Assembly: GCF_002095575.1 (NCBI RefSeq)
Contig: NZ_MLJJ01000005.1
Span: 62,001 to 126,000 of the forward strand
Reading direction: 5' to 3'
DNA length: 64,000 nt
Source of the DNA: Pantoea septica
GTDB lineage: Bacteria > Pseudomonadota > Gammaproteobacteria > Enterobacterales > Enterobacteriaceae
Shown: piece after piece, positions 30,083-44,357 of the stretch
How the letters are laid out: each line of letters begins with the position of its first letter
Numbering within the stretch: position 1 is the first letter of the stretch
Position numbers and translations under genes: made by a program
The notes under the pieces: generated by a model
What the model was told of the DNA's origin: nothing
The model's input: the letters and a program-made list of their open reading frames with translations, nothing else
Databases searched by the model: none

Positions 30083-31242
30083 CTCGCCAGCGCCCAGACG
30101 CGATTGAGATCGGCGTTTTTCCACAGCGGGCTCTCTTCTGCGCCGATAATGCTGTCGGTGCAGAAGCTGTCGCCGAGATCGATGCGTTCCGGCCTGACTT
30201 CGCGCTGCGCATGCAGCGACCAGAAGGCGTGCACCACCGGTTTCAGCAGCGATTGCTCGCCCGCCTTTACCACCAGCGCGACGCGTCCCGACGCCAGCCG
30301 TACCAGCGACCCTACCGGGTAGATGCCGATGGCGCGCACGAAGAGGTGCAGGATCTGCTGGTCGAAATGGCCGCGCCAGTTCAGCATATTGTGCATCGCT
30401 TCGGCGGGGGTCCAGCCCTTGCGGTAGACGCGCGTCGACGTAAGCGCGTCATAAACGTCGCACACCGCCGCCATGCGCGAGTAGAGCGAGATCTCGTCGC
30501 CTTTCAGCCGGTGCGGATAGCCGCTGCCGTCAACCTTTTCATGATGATGCAGGGCGATATCCAGCAGATCGACGTCGGCGTCCGCCTCCATCAGCATCTG
30601 CGCGCCAACCACCGGATGCTGGCGCATCACCTCGAACTCTTCGTCGCTGAGCTTACCGGGCTTGTTGAGGATCTCCAGCGGCACCGCCGCCTTACCGACG
30701 TCATGCAGCAGCCCGCCCATGCCGACGCGCCGCACCTGGTTGTCATCCAGCCCGAGCTGCTGCGCCAGCGTAATCATCAGACCGCAAACCGCCATAGAGT
30801 GCAGCCAGGTATAATCGTCATGGTTTTTGAGGCGCGCCACGCTCAGCAGCGCGGTCGGCTCGCGCCGGATAGAGCCGGCGATCTCGTCCACCAGATCCAG
30901 CATGCCCGCCAGGTTCAGACGATGGCCGAGGCGCGCCTCATTGAACATCGCCATCACCTGCGTTTTGCCCTGCTGGAAAATCTGCTGCGCCTGGTCCAGC
31001 TCCTGAAAAAAGGGCGTGCGTTCGACGGGTTTTTTATCCGCCGACGGCGCGGCAGGCGCCTGCACCGATCGATTCAGATCGATCCAGAGCCGCTGGATCC
31101 CTTCATCGCGCAGCATCGCGATCTGCCGCGGATCGGTTACCAGCATCTGATTGCGGATGCGTTTATCTTTAATCCACCAGACCTCGAGCTTATGGATAAA
31201 CATCCCTGGCCGCAGCTCGTCGACGGTGATTTGTTTAATCAC
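30079..31242 (-). CDS. HD-GYP domain cyclic-di-GMP phosphodiesterase
   Basis: 387 residues from a GTG at 31242 with aggaga upstream. The N-terminus (about 1-60, MIKQITVDELRPGMFIHKL) is the DUF3391 domain often fused to HD-GYP. The catalytic domain spans about 125-310: HSMAVCGLM, the HD pair at 180-181 in GGLLHDVGKA, and HHHEKVDGSGYPHRLKGDE (232-250) with the full GYP motif, so it should hydrolyse c-di-GMP. There is no membrane segment, so it is cytoplasmic. HD-GYP proteins are uncommon in E. coli but regular in plant-associated relatives. It lies downstream of the MFS gene on the same strand. Confidence 0.92.
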   Translation of the reverse strand: MIKQITVDELRPGMFIHKLEVWWIKDKRIRNQMLVTDPRQIAMLRDEGIQRLWIDLNRSVQAPAAPSADKKPVERTPFFQELDQAQQIFQQGKTQVMAMFNEARLGHRLNLAGMLDLVDEIAGSIRREPTALLSVARLKNHDDYTWLHSMAVCGLMITLAQQLGLDDNQVRRVGMGGLLHDVGKAAVPLEILNKPGKLSDEEFEVMRQHPVVGAQMLMEADADVDLLDIALHHHEKVDGSGYPHRLKGDEISLYSRMAAVCDVYDALTSTRVYRKGWTPAEAMHNMLNWRGHFDQQILHLFVRAIGIYPVGSLVRLASGRVALVVKAGEQSLLKPVVHAFWSLHAQREVRPERIDLGDSFCTDSIIGAEESPLWKNADLNRVWALAS

Positions 31243-31324
31243 GATATCTCTCCTAAGGATCGCTCCTGGTAGAGAGATATCGGCAAGTGAGGAAATTTTC
31301 TTCAGTGAGAATGAAGTGGTCGGT

Positions 31325-31345
31325 GGTCGGCGCAGCGCGCCGACC
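31325..31345 (-). terminator. Hairpin between the MFS and HD-GYP genes
   Basis: Perfect 9-bp stem ggtcggcgc/gcgccgacc with a 3-base loop, 12 bases after the MFS stop on the minus strand. No T run follows, so termination would be partial at best. Confidence 0.4.
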
Positions 31346-31356
31346 TGGCGGAAACC

Positions 31357-32748
31357 TTATATCGCCTTGATGCCGTGCGCCGCTTTTTGCGCCTCGCGCG
31401 CCGCTTCCGGCGTCTGCGTTTCGCCGACGCGCACGATCGGTCCCATTACGAACAGGAACAGCAGCGCGGCGACCACGCAGTGCGCGCCGACAAATCCCAG
31501 CCCGATGCTGTAGCTGCCGGTCAGCCCGACGATCACGCCGAACAGCAGCGGCGTGACGAAGCCGGCAATATTGCTGACGCCGTTGAATATGCCGCCTGCA
31601 AGGCCGACCGCCTCTTTCGGCGCGGTATCGCTAATCACCGTCCAGGTTCCTGCGCCCGCCGCCACGCCCTTGCCGAAAAAGGCGAAAGACATAATGGCGA
31701 TAATGCCGAGGTTGCTCGGGATTACCGCCGCCATCACCAGCGACGCCGCCATTAACATGCCGATAATAAACGGCGTTTTGCGCGCCCAGGAGAGGCTCCA
31801 GCCGCGTTTGATCAGCATATCGGAGATATAGCCGCCGCTGATGCCGCCGAGAAAGCCGAACAGCGCGGGCGCGATGGTGGCGAAACCGGCGTCCATGATA
31901 TTCATGCCGCGCGCCTGCACCAGATAGATGGGGAACCAGGTAATAAAAAAGTAGCTGAGCGCGATGGTGCAGTACTGACCGAGATAGGCGCACCAGAGCA
32001 TGCGGCTGGAGAGCAGGGTTTTGAACATCTTTTTATTCAGCGCAGGCCGCGCCTTCAGGGTATGGGGCGCATCGATATCCACCAGCGCCCCGCCGTCGAC
32101 GATATAGTTCAGTTCGCTTTCAGAGACGCCGGGATGCTTGCGCGGCTCGCGCATATAGGCCGCCCAGACGAATACCGCCAGCACGCCGATGCCGCCCAGC
32201 ACGAAGAAGGGCCACTCCCAGCCGAAGCGCGAGACCAGCCAGCCGGAAAGCGGCGAGAAAATAGCCACGGCGAAGTACTGCGCCGTGCTAAACAGCGCGG
32301 AGGCGCGACCGCGTTCTGCGCCGGGAAACCACATGATCACTACGCGCGCGTTTGCCGGAAAGGCGGGCGCTTCTATCAGCCCCAGCGCAAAGCGCAGCGT
32401 AAACATCAGCACCAGCGCGGCGGTCATACCGCCCGCCAGCTCGCCGACGAAGCCCATCGCAATGGTGGAAAGCGACCAGAGCGCCAGCGTGATGCCGTAA
32501 ATTTTTTTCGCGCCGAAGCGGTCAAGCAGCAGGCCGCCGGGGATCTGGCCGATCACATAGGCCCAGCTAAAGGCGGAGAGGATCAGGCCGAGCTGGATCG
32601 CCGACAGTCCAAACTCATCTTTTATCGCCGATCCGGAGATCGACAGGATCGAGCGGTCAGCATAGGCCACTACCGAAAGAAACAGGATCAGGCAGAGGAT
32701 CCAGATACGCACGCGGGTGGGCCGCGCGGCAGAGTGCGCTTTTGTCAT
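31357..32748 (-). CDS. MFS transporter of the anion:cation symporter family (glucarate/galactonate type)
   Basis: 463 residues with 12 membrane helices. VAYADRSILSISGSAIKDEFGLS at the first helix, broken by the conserved YxDR, and GLLLDRFGAKKIYG between helices 2 and 3 place it with GudP/GarP/DgoT-type proton symporters for sugar acids. FGWEWPFFVLGGIG is also typical of GudP relatives. No sugar acid dehydratase or aldolase is nearby, so the substrate is inferred only from the family. It is separate from the lgo cluster 15 kb away. Confidence 0.85.
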   Translation of the reverse strand: MTKAHSAARPTRVRIWILCLILFLSVVAYADRSILSISGSAIKDEFGLSAIQLGLILSAFSWAYVIGQIPGGLLLDRFGAKKIYGITLALWSLSTIAMGFVGELAGGMTAALVLMFTLRFALGLIEAPAFPANARVVIMWFPGAERGRASALFSTAQYFAVAIFSPLSGWLVSRFGWEWPFFVLGGIGVLAVFVWAAYMREPRKHPGVSESELNYIVDGGALVDIDAPHTLKARPALNKKMFKTLLSSRMLWCAYLGQYCTIALSYFFITWFPIYLVQARGMNIMDAGFATIAPALFGFLGGISGGYISDMLIKRGWSLSWARKTPFIIGMLMAASLVMAAVIPSNLGIIAIMSFAFFGKGVAAGAGTWTVISDTAPKEAVGLAGGIFNGVSNIAGFVTPLLFGVIVGLTGSYSIGLGFVGAHCVVAALLFLFVMGPIVRVGETQTPEAAREAQKAAHGIKAI

Positions 32749-33027
32749 CAGGTGAATTCCTTAAAAAGGAGGCGTACCGCCCCGGAAAAATGATCAGGAA
32801 TACCGCGTTGAACGCCCTGTGGAGGAAATATAGGTAGCAGGCGAAGGGTTGGTCATTGGGCGAGTGGTGAAATCATGCGCGCTATCTGGCACTGTTTTTG
32901 GCAGCCTTCACAACGCAGCTTGCGACGCCGCACATAAGCGGCAAAAACGTTGGCCGCCGCGCAGGGAATGTGCGCCAGCTCCAGGAAATCATGGCGCGCT
33001 GCGCTATGAAACGCAGCGGCGTGCATT

Positions 33028-33276
33028 ATTTTTGGCCGCCTGGCCGTCGATCAACGCATCGCTGGAAAAGGATTTGGCACCCAGCTGGTGCTGGATGCGC
33101 TGCGCGTTGCTTACTCTGCGGCGGATGCCGTCGGCATCTACGCCGTTATGGTAGAAGCCAAAGATGATCAGGCCGCCGGTTTTTATCGGGAGGCGATGCG
33201 CTTCATTCCGCTCAAAACAGAGGACGGGAAACTGAAATTCTTCTTCCCCGTCGCCAGCATCGCGCCGCTACTGTGA
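33028..33276 (+). pseudogene. N-terminally truncated GNAT acetyltransferase remnant
   Basis: The frame reads FGRLAVDQRIAGKGFGTQL and then a YSAADAVGIYAVMVEAKDD stretch and GFYREAMRFIPL, the C-terminal half of a GNAT domain (acetyl-CoA loop Q..GKGFG and the C-terminal strand). This is the layout of the TacT/AtaT group that acts as toxin in DUF1778-GNAT pairs. A stop (33007-33009) blocks the frame just upstream and no N-terminal half is visible in any frame. It overlaps the 3' end of the next gene by nine bases. Confidence 0.7.
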
Positions 33277-33774
33277 ATAGTTTTCGCGCAGCATCGCCAT
33301 CAAAATAATATCGTGATAGTCGCCGTCGCGCAGGCAGGCCTTACGGCGCACCCCCTCCTGCTCGAAGCCGAGGCGTTCATAGAGCCGCCGCGCGCGCGCG
33401 TTGTCGTGAAAGACTTCCAGTTCTACGCGCGTCGCGCCCAGCCAGTTGAAGGCGTAATCGAGGCCGTTGCGGATTAAACGTTCGCCGATGCCGCGTCCGC
33501 TGAAAGCGGGATCGACGCCGATGCCGAAGCTCAGGCCGTGCCGGGTGCGCGGCCGGTTTTCAATGAACAGCGTCAGTTCGCCGACCATTTTTCCATCCAA
33601 CTCCGCGACAAAACCGATATAGCCTTCGCTATCCATACGTTCGAATTTTTTCTGCCATGTCGCCACGCTGGGAAACGGCAGCTGCGTGGTCCAGCGATAG
33701 ACCTCAGGCTGGCTGTAAAGGCGCTGATACGCAGCGGCATCACTGGGTTCGCGACCGCGAATGGTTAATTCCAT
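33268..33774 (-). CDS. GNAT family N-acetyltransferase, YhhY-like
   Basis: 168 residues. It has the GNAT fold: MELTIRGREPSDAAAYQRLY opens the first strand-helix, IGVDPAFSGRGIGERLI is the acetyl-CoA loop (about 83-99) and NARARRLYERLGFEQEG closes the domain. PEVYRWTTQLPFPS and FGIGVDP parallel E. coli YhhY/AaaT, which acetylates some L-amino acids. It is probably a cytoplasmic acyltransferase on a small amine; the substrate is not certain. Divergent from the ABC exporter gene. Confidence 0.85.
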   Translation of the reverse strand: MELTIRGREPSDAAAYQRLYSQPEVYRWTTQLPFPSVATWQKKFERMDSEGYIGFVAELDGKMVGELTLFIENRPRTRHGLSFGIGVDPAFSGRGIGERLIRNGLDYAFNWLGATRVELEVFHDNARARRLYERLGFEQEGVRRKACLRDGDYHDIILMAMLRENYSQ

Positions 33775-33837
33775 ATCGGTAATCCCTTTTAAGTTGCACT
33801 AAGCTGTTTACTCTCCCCAGACGTAAAGAGAGACGTT

Positions 33838-35666
<1,829 letters not shown>

Positions 35667-35670
<4 letters not shown>

Positions 35671-36791
35671 TCGCCGCGTCGATACGGCAAGGCGTTGCGC
35701 GCCTCATCGGCCCAGTCGCGCACGCCTTCTCGTTCTTCCTGAAGAAAATCCGCTACCGCATCACGCAGGCCGGGATGCGTCAGATAGTGCCAGGAGGTGG
35801 TGAGCTGCGGCTCAAAGCCGCGCACCAGCTTATGCTCACCCTGCGCGCCGGCGTCGAAACGCTTCAGGCCCGTGCCGATGGCATAGTCCATGCCCTGATA
35901 GAAGCAGGTCTCGAAATGCAGGCGATCGAACTCGGCCAGGCAGCCCCAGTAGCGCCCGTATAGCGTCTCGCCATCCACCAGACAGAACGCCATCGCCGCC
36001 GGCTGCTGCTGCAGATGCGCGATCGCCACGCGAATGCTGTGCGGCATTCGCGCCGCCAGCAGGCTAAAAAAGCTGCGAGTAAGGTAGGGCCGCTGGCCGC
36101 GCACCGCATAGGTGTTGGCGTAGCAGGTATAGACGAAATCCCACTGCTCCTCGCGCAGCTCGTCGCCGCGATACCAGGTGAATTCAAAGCCGCTCTGCGC
36201 CACCCGCTCGCGCTCTTTCCGCAGCTGTTTGCGCTTGCGCGACATCAGCGTATCGAGAAAGTCCTGAAAATCTCGGTAGCCGCGATTATGCCAGTGGTAC
36301 TGGCAGCCGAGCCGCATCAGCCACTCCGGCTGCTGGCGCAGCAGCGCGTCGCCGGGCGCGTCGGTAAAGTTGATATGGGCGCTGCTCAGCCCCTGTTGAT
36401 GCAGCGTCTCCGGCAGCGCGGCGAGCAGCTGCGCGGCGGCCTGCGCGTCCCCCAGCAGGCGCGCGCCGGTCACCGGGCTGAAGGGGATCGCGCCCAGCCA
36501 TTTTGGATAGTAGCGAATGCCCGCGCGCTGGCAGGCGTCCGCCCAGGCGTGATCGAAGACATATTCGCCCCATGAGTTGCGCTTGCGGTAGCCGGGCAGC
36601 GCAGCGCGCAGCGCGCCCGCTTCCCGCCACAGCAGATGATCCGGTTGCCAGCCGCTTTCGGCGCGTACGCTGCCGCTCTCTTCCAGCGCCAGCAGAAAGG
36701 CGTGGCGTAAAAAAGGCTGATCGTCGGGCAGCAGCGCGTCCCATTCAGCGGCATCGACATCCGCCAGCGAAGCAAGGTGAAGGAGAGGCAT
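35667..36791 (-). CDS. FemAB-like GNAT family protein (DUF482)
   Basis: 374 residues from the ATG at 36791, with ggag upstream. It belongs to the peptidogalycan biosynthesis-like DUF482 family (PF04339), with the double GNAT fold shared with FemAB: YPKWLGAIPFSPVTGARLL, LMSRKRKQLRKERERV, YANTYAVRGQRPYLTRSFF and FDAGAQGEHKLVRGF are conserved family blocks. The function is unknown; aminoacyl- or acetyl-transfer is assumed from the fold. It marks the last GC-rich gene before the low-GC PTS island. Confidence 0.88.
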
Positions 36792-37401
36792 GTAAAGCTC
36801 CGGGACAGATCGAATTGAAGGTTAGTCAAGCAGGTTTTGCCGCGCAGCGAAAGAGGTTGCGCGAATAGCCCTAAAAACCGGAGATGAAACATATGGAATC
36901 TAACCGGTGCGCTGTTCTCCTTACTGGCCATTTTGGGCAAAAGACTCATTGTGACGATACCTGCGCAATGATGGCGATCCTCTCCAGATGCTGGCCATAA
37001 ATGGCATTCTCAATGATGGCGAAAACAGGTACGCCAGTACTTGACCAACAGGATTATATTTTAGCGCTCGGGACAGCGCATAGCCGCAGGTGCGATACAA
37101 AATAATTATTATTCCGAACAGTAGATTTTTTTGCGCTTTGCTACTGCCGGGCCTGTTTAATTATGAAAAGACTCGCAATTTCTCACATTCACTCTTGCCT
37201 TTTTTTGCCGCTCACTGAGATAATCGGGAATAATTCAGTTTTGAACCACCCTGTTTATGCTTTGGCGAGCACGTTATTATTTCAGAATGAAAAAGCATAA
37301 CAATGTGTCTCTACTGGAACCAGACATTAAAGAAAACCGTCTCTTTTCCATTGTTATTATGAACTATGTAAAAAATCTCTTATTGAGCACCTTTCCTGTC
37401 T
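36792..37401. other. Low-GC non-coding left flank of the PTS island
   Basis: About 600 bases whose composition shifts from GC-rich to AT-rich near 36880-37080. No open frame with a ribosome site or recognisable homology is visible, and no tRNA or direct repeat marks an attachment site. It probably holds the promoter of the decayed regulator and the junction of a horizontally acquired segment. Confidence 0.5.
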
Positions 37402-39343
37402 GTGAAGGCGAATATAAAAAAGTATCCTTATGACCCTATTGGTCAGCTTATCACTCTGCTCTCAGAGGCTAACCGCCCATTAAGCAGCTATGAAATTTGC
37501 AAAAAAGTTACTGATAAAACTTCGTACATTGAGAAATGATTTATCCTGTTATAAGGATTTGCTATATAAATGCGGGATGGAAGTTAACGCCTGCCCGGGA
37601 AAAGGTTACCAGTTAATTATCTTTGACAGCGATAAATATTATTTATGAAGGAAGTTGCAAATACTTAATATCGGCATCATTATAACACCCCATCGATTTC
37701 CAGCAGCGCGTTGAATACATTGTTCGCTTTTTACTTTCCACTCAACGCTATAGTAAACTTGACGATCTGGCAGAAGAAATATTTATCAGCCGATCCAGCC
37801 TGAAAAAATGCATGAAAGAAGTCCGTAATATATTAAAAAACTTTAACCTTGATCTGCAAACTAAAACAGCGCAGGGTGTAAAAGTGACCGGCGATGAGCT
37901 TAATATCCGCCAGGCCATTGCCAATTATTTATTTTACGAAACAGACTGCATTGAGCTTAATGATGGCAAGCCTAAAACGGTTCGAAAAAAATCGCCTCTG
38001 TTTTGAATAAGGTGTTAGTCTCAAGCCAGTTGCAGCTGACGGATACCGGGTTTCAGAATTTAGTTATACATATTGAAATAGCGATAATGCGCATCGAAAA
38101 TTATCACGGTAATATTGAACTGCCCATAAGCTATTCAGCCCTGTAAAAGCGCGATGAATACAGCATTGCGGAGCGCATCGTCAGAGAGCTTGAGCAGACA
38201 CTCTCTATAACCTTTCCAGAACCTGAACGCTATTTTATCGCTATTTACTTGGCTGGAAAACGCAGCCTTCATTATCAGGCATTTATCCTCTCACACGATG
38301 CAGGTTATTTATTCGACAAAGTCTGCCAGAGAATAAAAGAAAGCTTTTCCCTTGATCTTATGGATGATTTTGAAATTTTTCACCTGCCGTCTTTGCATGT
38401 TACTCTAATGATAGATCGTCTGAAATGGGGGTTGAAAGACAATAATCCTCGGCTCGAAGAGATTAAAATGGAGAATCCGAAAGCTTATGAAATTGCAGCC
38501 ATAGCGGGAAAAGTAATACAGCAGGAGACAGGGCTGCTGATAAATGAAGAAGAAATTGGCTACTTTGCTATTCATTTTGCGTTGGCGCTGGAGCGTAAAG
38601 ACGCGTCCCGCCAGCGTTATAATCTCATTATCGTCTGTGCCAGCGGAATGGGCAGCTCACAATTATTGCTTAATAGAATACGCCAGCGCTTTGCTGATTC
38701 CATTGGTCAAACCAAAGTACTACAACTTTATGAGCTAAAAGACTACGACCTGGCACATTACGTTCTTATCATCTCTACGGTCGACATTCCTTTTAAAACG
38801 GCCCTTCCCTCCATTCGCGTTAATTACTTTTTCGGTGACGGCGATATCAACAGAGTGGCAGGATGGTTCAGCAAAAGACAGCCGCCATCCTGCTCGGTAA
38901 GCCATTACTTTAGCCAGGAACTCTTTTTCACCGATCTCCAGAGCACCGAGCGCTATCAACTGCTTAAAGAGCTCTGCCAGCGCGTCGCTGAACGCATGCC
39001 CGTCGGGCCAGATTTCTTTGCCAACGTCGCGGAGCGGGAAAAGCTCTCAGCTACGGCTTTTGGCAATGCTATTGCCTTCCCTCATCCCTTACAGCCTTAT
39101 GGCGATAAAACCTTTGTTGCCGTTGCCTTACTTAATAAACTGGTTAGCTGGGACAGGCATGACGTGCGTTATATTTTTATGCTGAATATCCGTAAAGGCG
39201 AAAAAGAGCCGCTACAGTGACTGCATGAGAGCCTTATTTCACTTATGGATAACAGCAGCAAACTAGCGGCTCTGGATAGCTGTCCTACTTTTTCCATGCT
39301 GATGAAACTTCTCTCGGGTAATACGTTGCCGCCTCAACATTAA
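37402..39343 (+). pseudogene. Decayed PRD/EIIB/EIIA transcriptional regulator (LicR/BglG family)
   Basis: Pieced together across frames, this was a ~640-residue PTS-controlled regulator of Mga-HTH, HTH, PRD1, PRD2, EIIB, EIIA layout. Recognisable pieces are GQLITLLSEANRPLSSYEI (first HTH), LAEEIFISRSSLKKCMKEV (second HTH), PRD2 with IAGKVIQQETGLLINEEEIGYFAIH, EIIB with VCASGMGSSQ and EIIA with FGNAIAFPHP. Lesions are a frameshift near 37520, TGA near 37646 with another shift before 37690, a frameshift near 38003, TAA at 38144 and TGA at 39218. It sits just upstream of the PTS operon it would have activated. The longest intact stretch is about 38146-39217. Confidence 0.9.
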
Positions 39344-39506
39344 CCTTGTTGAACATGCCGCCTCTGCTGCGGCAAAAGTCTGTAACACTCCCTACGTTCG
39401 CCCTGAATATAATGACTTATCCATGTCACAGGCTACTTATCCCCGTGAATATAGCGATATAGCCTATGAGCAGGCGCTTACTCGCGTGCTTAACACAGGA
39501 GAATAA
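39304..39506 (+). pseudogene. Unidentified coding remnant before the EIIC gene
   Basis: This frame, open from 39304, reads like protein (AAKVCNTPYVRPEYNDL, then SQATYPREYSDIAYEQALT) and stops two bases before the EIIC start, sharing its ribosome site. It has no ATG except one at 39423 that would give only 27 residues. It could be the tail of a gene lost when the regulator decayed. I do not recognise it. Confidence 0.35.
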
Positions 39507-39507
39507 C

Positions 39508-42187
<2,680 letters not shown>

Positions 42188-42200
42188 CGATAAGGAAATT

Positions 42201-42509
42201 ATGATGAAAACTATTCCTTTAATGTGTTCTGCAGGCATGTCGACTAGCATCATGGTTAAAAATATGACTGAGGCAGCGGCAAATACAGGTGCAGAGGTAG
42301 TAATCAAAGCGATTCCGGAACAGGCGCTGAACGATCATCTTGCCGAGACTGATATCATACTGCTGGGCCCGCAGGTTCGTTTTTTACAGGGAAAAGTACA
42401 GGCCGCAGCAAAAAATATTCCCGTCAGCGTCATTGATACCATGGATTACGGCATGATGAACGGTGAGAAGATTTTACGCCAGGCGCTGGATATTATTGGA
42501 GAAAGTTAA
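42201..42509 (+). CDS. PTS subunit IIB, lactose/cellobiose family
   Basis: 102 residues; ATG at 42201 with aagga upstream (a second ATG follows directly). Small cytoplasmic phosphocarrier with the P-loop-like MCSAGMSTSIMVKNM, where Cys9 is the phosphorylation site, and IILLGPQVRF as the conserved second strand. It passes phosphate from EIIA to the sugar on EIIC. It ends one base into the start of EIIA, showing tight operon coupling. Confidence 0.92.
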   Translation: MMKTIPLMCSAGMSTSIMVKNMTEAAANTGAEVVIKAIPEQALNDHLAETDIILLGPQVRFLQGKVQAAAKNIPVSVIDTMDYGMMNGEKILRQALDIIGES

Positions 42510-42823
42510 TGGATACAGAGAAAATTTGTTTTGAAATGATATGTCACGTTGGTGACGCTCGCTCATCCTTTATTGAAGCAATCCAGCAGGCCAGACAAAA
42601 AAACTTTTTACGGGCGCGAGAGTTAATTGAAAACGGCAAGGTGAATTATAATCTGGGACACGCCGTACACGCCCGTCTTATACAGCAAGAAATGGAGCAG
42701 GACAGGCATCCGCTCTCTTTAATTCTGGTTCACGCTGAAGATCAGCTGATGAGTGCCGAGAACTTTAAAATTCTGAGCGAGGACTTTCTTTGCCTTTATC
42801 AGCTTTTAGGTAAAGCCCGTTAA
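42509..42823 (+). CDS. PTS subunit IIA, lactose/cellobiose family
   Basis: 104 residues, three-helix bundle of PF02255. The active-site His75 and metal-binding Asp79 are seen in LVHAEDQLMSAENFK. It receives phosphate from HPr and hands it to EIIB. It starts at the last base of the EIIB stop. Intact, like EIIB and EIIC. Confidence 0.92.
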   Translation: MDTEKICFEMICHVGDARSSFIEAIQQARQKNFLRARELIENGKVNYNLGHAVHARLIQQEMEQDRHPLSLILVHAEDQLMSAENFKILSEDFLCLYQLLGKAR

Positions 42824-42888
42824 TTATTTTTAAGATACATTAACAACCGCAGTTGTGTTCTTTGCTAAAAATATCACGAGAGGCAGTG

Positions 42889-43641
42889 ATGAATATCTTA
42901 CACCTGTTATTCGGCATAATTTTTCTATTTTCACAACAGGCGATGGCGAAAGAGATTGATATTTATTTAATTCGCCACGGCCAAACGATGTTTAATCTTA
43001 CTGGTCAGGTACAGGGGTGGAGCGATTCGCCTTTGACTGAAAAAGGTATTTTTCAAGCGAAAGCCGCAGGCAGAGGCGTCGCAAAAGTTGCTTTTACCAC
43101 GGCTTTTAGTAGTGATGCAGGCAGAGCGCGAAAGACCGCCCAATTAATACTGGCAGAGAATAAAACGGCCAGTAAACCTCCTGTCGTTGAATTAGCTGCA
43201 CTCAGAGAGTGGGGATATGGAGGTTTTGAGGGCAAAGACGATGCGGAATTATGGCAACCGTTGTTTGACTCAAAACAGGTGGAATTCCGTAAAGACTGGT
43301 CAACCTGGGAGCGCTTTACCTCACTAATGAGCGACAGAGAGATCGCTGATGCCATTGCGCGTAACGATAAAACAGGCATGGCGGAAGATTATGCACATAT
43401 TACTGCCCGACTAAGAGAAGGCATTAATCAGGTCATTAAAGAAACCGACGCCAGGGGCGGAGGAAACAGCCTGGTAGTCTCTCATGGAAGCGCCATACCG
43501 ACCATACTGGCTCTCTTTACGCCTGAACAGTATCACGGCGAAAGTATCGGCAATGCCAGCTTAACGATTTTGCATTACAGCGATGGAATTTTTACGCTTA
43601 AAACCGCAGGCGACACCCGCTACCTGGAGGAACAAAAATAG
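42889..43641 (+). CDS. Exported histidine phosphatase family protein
   Basis: 250 residues from the ATG at 42889, giving a signal peptide (MNILHLLFGIIFLFSQQAMA) so the enzyme is likely periplasmic. The catalytic motif IYLIRHGQTMFN has phospho-accepting His30; REWGYGGFEGK carries the acid/base region and VVSHGSAIP the second His. It is a phosphoglycerate-mutase-like phosphatase rather than a mutase; the substrate is unknown. It follows the PTS genes by 65 bases and shares their low GC, so it probably arrived with them. An exported phosphatase next to a sugar PTS could dephosphorylate sugar phosphates outside, which is a guess. Confidence 0.87.
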   Translation: MNILHLLFGIIFLFSQQAMAKEIDIYLIRHGQTMFNLTGQVQGWSDSPLTEKGIFQAKAAGRGVAKVAFTTAFSSDAGRARKTAQLILAENKTASKPPVVELAALREWGYGGFEGKDDAELWQPLFDSKQVEFRKDWSTWERFTSLMSDREIADAIARNDKTGMAEDYAHITARLREGINQVIKETDARGGGNSLVVSHGSAIPTILALFTPEQYHGESIGNASLTILHYSDGIFTLKTAGDTRYLEEQK

Positions 43642-43751
43642 CAAAGATTTAGCCCTGAGCGGACTCAGCAACAGCGTATCAGGAGAACGCTTTTGTTATC
43701 TCATCTGCCACGCTAATCTGGACTGGCCTAAACGAACTTCTGGAGAGACAG

Positions 43752-44357
43752 ATGGCGAAAGCGTTAGTGATTTTTCTGCATGGCGTCGGCAGCAACGGCG
43801 AAGATTTGGCGGCGCTGGGCCGTCGCTGGACGCCGCTGTTGCCGGACGTTATCTTCGCCGCGCCCGATGCGCCTTTTGCTTTTCCCCATGGCGCAGGCTT
43901 TGAGTGGTTTAGCCTCGACGGCGTGACGCCGGAGAACCGTCCGGCGCGAGTGCGTGGCGCGCGCGAAACGTTCGACGCTACGCTGAAGGCGATTCTCGCG
44001 CGCCACGGGCTGCGCGACCAGTGGGACAAAGTTGTGCTGGTCGGCTTTTCGCAGGGATCGATCATGGCGCTCGACGCGCTGGCGTCAGGCCGCTTTCCGC
44101 TGGCGGGCGTGGTGGCCTTCTCCGGCCGGCTGGCGTTTGACGAGCCGCTGTCGCCTGCGGTTCATACCCCTGCACTGCTGATCCACGGGCACGCCGACGC
44201 GGTCATCCCGTGGCGCGAGAGCGAGTCGGCCGCGCAGCGCCTGAAGGCCGCCGGCGTGCCCCTTGAGCTTCAGCTTGAACCCAGGACGGAGCACACCATT
44301 TCTGCGCAGGGCGCGATGCGCGCCGCCGCGTTCATCGCGCAGTGCCTGCAGGACTAG
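43752..44357 (+). CDS. Carboxylesterase/phospholipase family alpha/beta hydrolase
   Basis: 201 residues with ctggagag upstream of the ATG. FLHGVGSNGEDLAAL is the oxyanion loop, GFSQGSIMALDAL holds the nucleophile Ser, HGHADAVIPW the Asp and EPRTEHTISAQG the His (with Glu before His where Gly is usual). It is of the YpfH/carboxylesterase-2 family (PF02230), cytoplasmic, active on short acyl esters. GC content returns to that of the chromosome here, marking the right end of the PTS island. Its last bases overlap the convergent isomerase gene by four. Confidence 0.88.
   Translation: MAKALVIFLHGVGSNGEDLAALGRRWTPLLPDVIFAAPDAPFAFPHGAGFEWFSLDGVTPENRPARVRGARETFDATLKAILARHGLRDQWDKVVLVGFSQGSIMALDALASGRFPLAGVVAFSGRLAFDEPLSPAVHTPALLIHGHADAVIPWRESESAAQRLKAAGVPLELQLEPRTEHTISAQGAMRAAAFIAQCLQD

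Noticed and set aside
36792..37401. tRNA or attachment site at the left edge of the low-GC island
   Set aside because: No cloverleaf, integrase or direct repeat shared with the right edge near 43.65 kb was found by eye.
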